DNA from: Heloderma charlesbogerti | Taxonomy: Eukaryota; Chordata; Lepidosauria; Squamata; Helodermatidae | Length of the DNA stretch: 64,000 bases | Reading direction: 5' to 3' | Assembly (NCBI GenBank): GCA_026122225.1 | Contig: JANEZZ010000975.1 | Location: 124,001-188,000 of the forward strand | Notes under the pieces: generated by a model | What the model was told of the DNA's origin: nothing | Databases searched by the model: none | The model's input: the letters and a program-made list of their open reading frames with translations, nothing else | Position numbers and translations under genes: made by a program | Shown: piece after piece, positions 57,400 through 64,000 of the stretch | How the letters are laid out: each line of letters starts with the position of its first letter | How positions within the stretch are numbered: position 1 is the stretch's first letter

Positions 57400-57535
57400 G
57401 TCCTTTATCTTTAAACTGCACTTGGATCAGACAGCCTTTCAAACCGAGGACACCTTCAAATAGAAGACTAACCTCTGACAGCTCTTCAAACAGAGGACTG
57501 TCCTCTGTAAAATAGGACATTGGGTGACCCTAACA
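57400..57535. repeat. AGAGGACA-type repeat copy
   Basis: TGGATCAGACAGCCTTTCAA, then GAGGACACCTTCAAATAGA, then CTCTTCAAACAGAGGACTGT and CCTCTGTAAAATAGGACA. It shows the internal repetition of this family well. Confidence 0.7.
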
Positions 57536-57539
57536 GAAC

Positions 57540-58901
57540 ACAGAATGGAGAATTGGACAGACCAAATCAGGCAAATCAGACCAAATGGGTCTGTCCCAGA
57601 AGCTATCTGGCCCCACTCATGCTCTAGGCACACTCTGGATCTTGTTTTCTGTGCTGGATGGGGTGATACTGATCTGAGAGTGGAGGAATTCCCTATAGTT
57701 CTGTTGTCATGGACAGATCACTACCTGGTGGGGTTTAGACTTTGGAAACACCGTATTGCAGTGGTTCCGGTCCTTCCTCTCCGGCAGGTAGCAGAGGGTA
57801 GCACTGGGAGAGGAGGTTTCGGACCCGTGGCCACTCACTTGTGGGGTGCCACAGGGTTCCATCCTCTCCCCGATGCTATTTAACATCTAAGTGAAGCTGC
57901 TGGGGGCGATCATCAGGAGGTTTGGGGTGCGATGTCATCAGTATGCGGATGACATGCAGCTCTACCTCTTGTTCAAATCTTCACCAAGGTTGGCCGTAGA
58001 ATCCCTGTCCAAATGTCTGGAGACGGTGAGTGGCTGGATGGGGAGGAATAAGCTGAAGCTGAACCCTGACAAGACCGAGGTACTTTTGGTGGGAGACAAG
58101 AGGAGGCTGGGGGTTGTTGACCTGGTGCTGAATGGGGTACGACTACCCTTGAAAGACCAAGTCCGCAGTCTGGGGGTCATTTTGGACTCCCAGCTGTCCA
58201 TGGAGGCTCAGGTGTCAGCTGTGAGCCAGACAGCACTGTACCAACTCCATCTGATACGGCGGCTGCGCCCATTCCTTCCCAACCATCTGCTCCCATCGGT
58301 AGTACATGCCCTAGTCTCCTCTTGTTTAGACTACTGTAATGCGCTCTATGTGGGGTTACCCTTGAAGATGGTTCGGAAGCTGCAGCTGGTACAGAACGTG
58401 GCGGCTTGCCTGATTAAAGGCAGCCACTGGCGAGATCACATCACTCCAGTGCTGAAGGAGCTGCACTGGTTACCAGTTGTTTTCTGGGCCAAATTCAAGG
58501 TGTTGGTTTTGACCTTTAAAACCCTATATGGTTCCGGCCCAGCCTATCTTAAGGAGCACCTCCAGCAACACCAGACAGGCCGCTTAACAAGATCAGCCTC
58601 GGATGGCCTTCTCTCTGTCCCATCAGCCCGGACAGCTAGACTGGTGGGGACGAGGGAGAGGGCCTTCTCTGTGGTGGCCCCCACTCTGTGGAACTCCCTC
58701 CCTAGGGAACTCCGCCATGCCCCCTCTTTAATGAGCTTCCGTCATGCACTAAAAACGTGATTGTTCAGGCAGGCATTTGGGGTGGGTTAGGGTATTTTAG
58801 AAAAAGTTTTTATTGTAGAATTTTATTGTTTTAAACTGTTTTATTATACGCTGTACATCGCCAGAGTGGCTGGGTGACCAGCCAGATGGGCGATTAATAA
58901 A

Positions 58902-58905
<4 letters not shown>
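57540..58905 (+). mobile_element. L2-type LINE with internal deletion
   Basis: An endonuclease C-terminal part (HTLDLVFCAGWGDTDLRVE, LSWTDHYLVGFRL, 57630-57740) joins directly to the middle of the reverse transcriptase. The region between is deleted. The 3' tail is identical in type to that at 23597. Confidence 0.92.
57891..58760 (+). pseudogene. L2-type reverse transcriptase C-terminal half
   Basis: A 289-codon frame runs from GAIIRRFGVRCHQYADDMQL (active-site YADD intact) to NSLPRELRHAPSLMSFRHAL. Just upstream the same reading frame is broken by stops (in SGR*QR and FNI*VK). It is closely similar to the 23719-25362 copy and lies in the opposite orientation. Confidence 0.9.

Positions 58906-58985
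<80 letters not shown>
58906..58985. repeat. (AT)n(AC)n microsatellite at the L2 tail
   Basis: About 20 AT units pass into about 18 AC units. Confidence 0.97.
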
Positions 58986-58986
<1 letters not shown>

Positions 58987-59281
58987 GGACCAAGGGCCAG
59001 AGGGAGTGACATAGTCAGAAGATGGGCTGGTGGTTGGGTACCAAGTTGGCCAGATAAGAACCGAAGGACCAGAGGCAAGAATGTGGTTGAAGAGACAAGG
59101 AACAGATAGGCAAGACGAGGCTGGCAGTCTGCTCAGAGTGAGAAACAAAACTTGGAGAAGGAGTGATCCTCACCCTAGACAGTTCCTCAAAGCACACATT
59201 CCTGGCTGGTATGAAGAGCTGCAGTTCCAGCACTGTCCCCATATAGGTGGCGCTGCAGAATGGTAGCGATTAGGCTGGCAT
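58986..59281. other. No recognisable feature
   Basis: Intron sequence, nothing assigned. Confidence 0.3.
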
Positions 59282-59433
59282 CAGCGGAGGCTGGTGGCTC
59301 TGATCTCAGTGGGGCATTGAATCTGCTCCAGGTTTCAGTCAGAAACTTGAATAGCTCCTTTTGAGTTCTGACTGGTTCTGATTGAAACCCAGAGCAGATT
59401 CACTGCCCAATCAGAGCCACTAGCCTCAGCCTG
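59282..59433. mobile_element. CAGTGGAGGCTG-family palindromic MITE
   Basis: CAGCGGAGGCTGGTGGCTC at the left and GAGCCACTAGCCTCAGCCTG at the right, with AGTTCTGACTGGTTCTGA near the centre. Confidence 0.8.
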
Positions 59434-59527
59434 AGAGCTGTGCCGGTGGTGCCAGGATGCTGCTTGAGTCCATTGGCATCTTACCAGCATGCAAGAGGAA
59501 TGCTGCCTGCCTCAATGAGAGGCTCAT

Positions 59528-59702
59528 CTGTGCCTCATCTCATCTGATCTCAGAACCTAAGGAGGGTCAGCCCTGGCTAGTACTTGGATTGGAGACCGCC
59601 TGGGAATCAGGATTCCTGCATAGAGCAGGGGGTTGGACTCGATGGTCATGTAGGCCCCTTCCAACCCTATGATTCCATGATTCCATGAGGGCACCACACT
59701 GG
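59528..59702 (+). mobile_element. 5S-rRNA-derived SINE with CR1-like tail
   Basis: The head CATCTCATCTGATCTCAGAA, CCTGGCTAGTACTTGGATTG and GAGACCGCCTGGGAATC follows 5S rRNA, including its internal promoter region. The tail GGGGGTTGGACTCGATGG, GCCCCTTCCAACCC and TATGATTCCATGATTCCATG is that of CR1, so CR1 machinery probably mobilised it. It is not a functional 5S gene: the first about 35 nt are altered and the 3' end is replaced. Confidence 0.9.
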
Positions 59703-59999
59703 GGAGGCCACTTCCAAATCACACAAAAAGAGGAAATGTGTCACCAAAAAAGAGGACACCAATTTGCATAATGTTTGCCTACGCAAAATTATATGTCTCA
59801 GTGCCAAATTAGAAATAATAACTATTATTTAAATAGAAATAATTGTAAATGCTATTTCTATCATTTGAAAAGAAATACAAGAAATCTCACCATCATGTGG
59901 AAAACTGACTAGGTGGCCTGTTTGGCTGCTTGGTCTGTCATCTGGGTGACAGCTGTGGATGGGTGACTTCAAGGCCTCTGCTGCTCTCCCTACTTAGGG
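59703..59999. other. Weak AGAGGACA-like remnant, otherwise nothing
   Basis: AAAAAGAGGAAATG and AAAAAAGAGGACACC near 59727-59765 may be a worn copy of the AGAGGACA repeat. Confidence 0.35.
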
Positions 60000-60140
60000 T
60001 GCTTTGATATTAAACCAGATTTGGACCAGACAGCCCATCAAATCGAGAACATCTTCAAAGAGAGGACTGCCCTCTGCCAGCCCTCCAAAATAGAGGACTG
60101 TCCTCTGTAAAGTAGGACACCTGGCCACCCTATGCCGCAC
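60000..60140. repeat. AGAGGACA-type repeat copy
   Basis: TTGGACCAGACAGCCCATCA, AGAGAGGACTGCCCTCTG and CTCTGTAAAGTAGGACACCT, GGCCACCCTA. Its right end complements the left end of the copy at 4020. Confidence 0.7.
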
Positions 60141-60785
60141 ACACGTGGGATGGATGGAGCCTCTGTACTCTAACCTCTGCATGCAGAGAGCAGGCTTGCA
60201 CCCAGAATATTTTTCATTAGGAAAAGAAAGGGAGGGTGAGAATTAAGGATTCTTTGATCAATGTACTACTCTAATTTACCGCAGTATTTTTAATTGCTTC
60301 TCTGAAATTATATTTTCTGTTTGAATGGACACATTTTGGGGGGAGTTTCAAACACATCTTCTAAATGAGCTACCTATAATTAATCAGAGAGATATCCCGC
60401 AGAGTGGTCATTCTCATGAGATAACAGCCAGTCATAAGACACAGAAGGTCCTTGAGCAAAATGAAGTCCACCTGACCTTGACAAGGTCAGCTGAACCATT
60501 TTAATGACTAACTTCACAGAGCATTGACAATAAAAGAACTTCAATGGTTTTAGAGACTTCCCACCCATTTCTTTGAATTATTTCCCTTTGTGGCATAAAA
60601 GAGCTCATAGACATTACATAGGAACATTGTCAGCACGGCCAAAGATAAAGAATTGCTTAGGGAAGTTAAAAAAAAGGAGAAGACTTGCCTGGTGTCTCAC
60701 CAAACTGGGACTTTGGTCTCATTTAATGAGACAAGACCTCAAGGCCACTTTATTGGCATCATTGACCACCTGAAGTGGGTCAGAC
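60141..60785. other. No recognisable feature
   Basis: AT-rich intron sequence, nothing assigned. Confidence 0.35.
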
Positions 60786-61347
60786 CAGTGGTCTCCGAAC
60801 CTTTTTGATTGCACACCCCTATCAGTGAAGAAAAAAAATAAAAGAGCACCCCCCTAATATACGTATATTTATTTATAAATTAGACAGCATAGTAAGAAGC
60901 AGAGACATCACCTTGCCGACAAAGGTCCGTCTAATCAAAGCTATGGTTTTCCCAGTAGCAACGTATGGCTGTGAGAGCTGGACTATAAGGAAGGCTGAAC
61001 GCCGAAGAATTGATACTTTCGAACTGTGGTGCTGGAGAAGACTCTTACGAGTCCCCTGGATTGCAAGGAGGTCAAATCAGTAGGGTTGGCGGAGAATTTC
61101 TCCCCGAAACTTCGGGGGGCCGAGCGCCAACGTGTTCGGCCCCCCAAACAAGTTTCGGGGAGAAATTCTCCGAATCCCCCCCGCACCCCCCCCCCCGGGA
61201 CGGGACTTACCTTTGCCAAATGTCCATCCTGGCGGCGGGTCCCAGCGGCGGTTCGTCGGGTCTTCGTCAGGGGCGGGAGCGGCAGCCGATCTTTCGACCG
61301 GCTGCCGCTGCCGCCATTCCAATAAAAGTAAAAAAAAAAAAAGCCCC

Positions 61348-61385
61348 CGTGATAGGCTACGTGACGATTAACGTAGCCTATCATG
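61348..61385. repeat. 38-bp palindrome module
   Basis: CGTGATAGGCTACGT and ACGTAGCCTATCATG arms around a short centre. Confidence 0.93.
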
Positions 61386-61405
61386 GCTAGATTTGCAAAG
61401 TCAGC

Positions 61406-61443
61406 CATGATAGGCTACGTAAATCGTCACGTAGCCTATCACG
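61406..61443. repeat. 38-bp palindrome module, second copy
   Basis: CATGATAGGCTACGT and ACGTAGCCTATCACG arms. It starts 58 bp after the previous module. Confidence 0.93.
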
Positions 61444-61526
61444 GGTGACTTTAAAAAAAAAAATACGCGTACGGCTAATGGTGGCCCCCATAGGGAGCCG
61501 CCATTCACGTTCCTTATTTGGTCGCT

Positions 61527-61555
61527 GTAGTCTACGTAAAGATTACGTAGACTAC
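61527..61555. repeat. Related 29-bp palindrome
   Basis: GTAGTCTACGTAA and TTACGTAGACTAC, perfect 13-bp arms. Confidence 0.93.
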
Positions 61556-62744
61556 GGCGAAAATAAGGGCAACGCTATTTGCGTGGGTTTTTTTTTAACG
61601 GGGGCGTGGGTTTTTTTTAACTTTTTATTTCGCGGCCGGGCGAGGTGAGGCGCCTCCTCCCTGGCCTGAATTTCGGCCGGGTGAGGCGGGAAGCCTCCCC
61701 CCCCCCGGCCTGAACTTCGTGGGGAGAGCAGCGAAGCGCCTCCCCCCCACCGCTAAAAGCTGCGAGACCAGGTAAGTGGCTTTAGTGCACTCCTACAAAT
61801 CAGTCCATCCTAAAGGAAATCAACCCTGACTGCTCATTGGAAGGACAGATACAGAAGCTGAAGCTCAAATATTTTGGCCACCTAATGCGAAGAGAAAACT
61901 CTCTGGAAAAGACCCTGATGCTGGGAAAGACTGAAGGCAAAAGGAGAACGCGACGGCAGAGGATGAGATGGCTAGATAGCATCACCGATGCAATGAATAT
62001 GAACTTGAGCACAGTCCGGGAGAGAGCGCAGGACAGGAAGGCCTGGCGTGCTATGGTCCATGGGGTCACGAAGAGTCGGACACAACTGAACGACTGAACA
62101 ACAACAACAACAACTACTGTACTAATATATTATGTACATTATAAAACATGCACAAACCATAAAAATTAAACAGGGTGAGATAAAGATGAAATAAACAATA
62201 TTTTTAAAATAAAGTTTATTGTATTTATTAATGGTACAAAAACTCTTTTTGCTCTCATTTAAAAAAATTATTAATAATATAACCTGTAAATCCACTTAAC
62301 TGTGCACACATCGTTGCTATACACTGATGACTGAGCAAGGGCACCACTGTCAACTTGCAAGGAGGGGACAGGTGTGCTTGGCCGGGTTCCTGCCTGTGCC
62401 AGAGCCAGGAGTCCTGGTCTCCAGCCCCGCACCCTGCGCAGTGTTCCCGCTCCTTGGCCAACTGGTGGCTGGGCCTGGGCTGTTAACCCTTCCCGCTCTC
62501 CTATGGCAGGATGGAAGCTGCGAGGAAAGTGCCCGCTTCCTTCGTGGCTTCATTCTGTGAAAGGAGAGTGGGAAGGGTTAACCTCCCACCCCTCTTTGCT
62601 GAGTGGGAAGGGTTAATCTCCTTCCTGCTTTCCTTCACCTGCCGCCACCCTCCTTGCACACAATGGCAGCTCATAGGAGCAGCGGGAGGCAGCTTGCGCA
62701 CCCCAATGGATCGTCTTGCACACACCCCACTTTGGAGACCACTG

Positions 62745-63649
62745 GGTTAGATGCCTCCTTGCCTATTGTGTCCCTCCTGATGTGCTTCAGATCCTCCCTA
62801 CCCCCGTCAATGACTCTGTGTGGGCAGCGAGCCATCTTTACTGGGGGGGCTGCAATAGATGTAGGAGTCCTGAGGGCCAATTACATTTTGAGGCCAGGGA
62901 CTGTAAAGCTGAAGGGCAGCACACACTGGCTCCGTCCAGAGAACCAAGGGCCACTGAGAGGCTGCCTCCCCTGCCTCCCAGTGAGAACATCACAGCAAGG
63001 GAGAAACCAGTCTCTCCCCATGCGACTGTCAGTTGACCCACAGAACTGAAGGACAGCACACTCTGGGCTCGTCCATCAGCCAGGGGAGCCAAGGGCCACT
63101 GGGAGGCTTCATCCCCTGCTTTCCAGAAAGAGTATCATGGCAAAGGCGATGCCAACCTGGCTCTATACATCCGACAGAGAAGCAACTGCTGCAAGGAGCT
63201 TGCTTCACCCTTCCCTGCCACAAAGAACACATAAAGGAACTTAAGACGCAATCCTATGGCCACTAGTCAGCAGCTAGACAGCCACAGGATAGGTCAGTTC
63301 CCTGAGAACCAACCTCCACACCCTCCTGCACTGCCTCATAGGCAGTGTGGATCGGCCCCATGCTCCACTCTCGTAAGAGGAGCGCAGAGTGGCAAAAATG
63401 GGGCGTTCCTGGGGGCAGGCCAGGGAGGGCAGAAGTGCCTTTCCAATGCTTCCTATGTGTCGTCCAGCCTCCCCCCTCCACTCTGACTTCCCACAGCTTG
63501 AGCAAATGCAGGGTGGCTGAAGTGCAGAGGGGATGATCCCCTCCATGCTGCTCCTGCCCTGCATTGGATAGGCGGTCACCTCCAAGTTCAGAGGCAGCCG
63601 CCTATCCCGACAGGATTTCACCCTAAGAGCTAGTGCCTGGGTTTGCTTT
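62745..63649. other. No recognisable feature
   Basis: Moderately GC-rich intron sequence. Many overlapping short frames without family motifs. Confidence 0.35.
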
Positions 63650-63815
63650 TTTCCTCCTCCCTTCCAATCCTTTTTTCTTTTGTGTCATGACTTTTGGATT
63701 GCAAGCCTGAGGACAGGGACTGCCTTATTATTCATCTTTGTAGGCTGTTCTGGGAGCCTTTTCAACTGAAGTCCAAATGCTTTGAATAAATTGATAAACT
63801 AATAAATAAGGGAGC
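63650..63815 (+). mobile_element. L2-type 3' UTR tail
   Basis: GGATTGCAAGCCTGAGGACA, GGGACTGCCTTATTATTC and AATGCTTTGAATAAATTGAT resemble the tail at 30430-30592. Confidence 0.6.
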
Positions 63816-64000
63816 CTTTTAGAAAGCTGAGTGATTTCAGCACATTTTGGACACATTTCAGACACCTGGACTATTTTCCCAGATGGTTGACATGAAAAAG
63901 TAAACTTGCAAAATCCCCACATTCTGGAGTTCTGCAACAGTTCTAGTTCCATAACACCCCATAACATTAAGGGGTGCCATCCTATGCATGTTTAGACAGA

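Larger units (their letters stand above)
61081..61795. mobile_element. GC-rich hAT element with three palindromes (715 bp)
   Basis: It runs from TAGGGTTGGC to GCACTCCTA, with a perfect 8-bp duplication CAAATCAG. It is CpG-rich. Palindromes lie at 61348-61385, 61406-61443 and 61527-61555. Consensus donor-like sites face outward: AAG|GTAAGT (minus strand, 61213-61205) and CAG|GTAAGT (plus strand, 61769-61777). No transposase frame. Confidence 0.95.
60880..62116 (+). mobile_element. BovB LINE 3' portion hosting a hAT element
   Basis: The two coding parts (SRDITLPTKVRLIKAMVFP, YGCESWTIRKAERRRID before 61080; SLEGQIQKLKLKYFGHLMR, RMRWLDSITDAMNMN, VMVHGVTKSRT-type after 61803) join in order when 61081-61795 is removed. 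The end is an AAC repeat tail. Confidence 0.93.
60786..62744. mobile_element. Outer hAT element (CAGTGGTCTCC ends) hosting BovB
   Basis: The terminal repeats CAGTGGTCTCCGAA and TTTGGAGACCACTG are flanked by octamers GGTCAGAC / GGTTAGAT (6 of 8). Without the BovB insertion it is about 720 bp. No transposase frame is seen. Confidence 0.85.

Noticed and set aside
59528..59620. Possible functional 5S rRNA gene
   Set aside because: The 5' third deviates from 5S, the 3' end is replaced by a CR1 tail, and there is a second diverged copy, so it is a SINE.
43000..64000. Upstream MAPK10 exon encoding residues 1-22
   Set aside because: I looked for the complement of its expected reading and saw no match. 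A translated alignment would be decisive.

Overview
This window is vertebrate nuclear DNA and almost certainly comes from a squamate reptile. It carries two exons of MAPK10 (JNK3) on the minus strand, separated by a 41-kb intron packed with transposable elements. The combination of BovB (RTE-clade) LINEs, CR1 and L2-type LINEs, tRNA-derived and MIR-like SINEs, many hAT MITEs, a chromodomain Ty3/gypsy element and GATA microsatellites is typical of lizards and snakes. The species cannot be named from the sequence alone. There are no operons, ribosome binding sites, CRISPR arrays or tRNA/rRNA genes; most of the many short open frames lie in repeats or are chance frames.

Gene layout (MAPK10, minus strand, read from high to low coordinates). 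Exon A (42793-42962) encodes the N-terminal extension and glycine-rich loop (JNK3 residues 23-79). Exon B (1590-1719) encodes the ATP-binding lysine and helix C (residues 79-122). Reading phases match exactly across the intron (1720-42792). Sequence above 42962 is upstream intron. The 22-residue upstream exon was not found by eye. Sequence below 1590 is the next intron.

Repeats by region. 1-16 kb: CR1 and L2 tails, a tRNA-derived SINE split by a hAT MITE, short palindromic MITEs and a GATA/TATC microsatellite. 16.5-18.4 kb: a solo LTR split by a 1.35-kb terminal-inverted-repeat element that contains a 5S-rRNA-derived SINE and a 410-bp foldback. 22-25.5 kb: a GC-rich hAT element and an L2 LINE with a 547-codon open frame. 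26.6-33.6 kb: hAT MITEs, MIR-like SINE, CR1, and a solo LTR with a perfect 5-bp target duplication. 34-40.6 kb: foldback and nested hAT elements. 43-49 kb: a BovB copy, CR1 and more hAT elements. 50-58.9 kb: SINEs, CR1, a 5'-truncated chromodomain gypsy with its 3' LTR, and a second L2. 59-64 kb: a second 5S SINE and a three-level nest (hAT in BovB in hAT).

The most unusual signal is a set of GC-rich non-autonomous hAT elements (22127-22863, 27186-27962, 29440-29847, 37490-38147, 48133 onward, 61081-61795). Five of them carry palindromes of a fixed 38-bp length with the arm CGTGATAGGCTACGTAAA or a close variant. Most also have consensus-like 5' splice donors near their ends, pointing outward on both strands. 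They look like mobile bidirectional first-exon or gene-trap cassettes, although shared ancestry of the ends could explain the motifs without any function.
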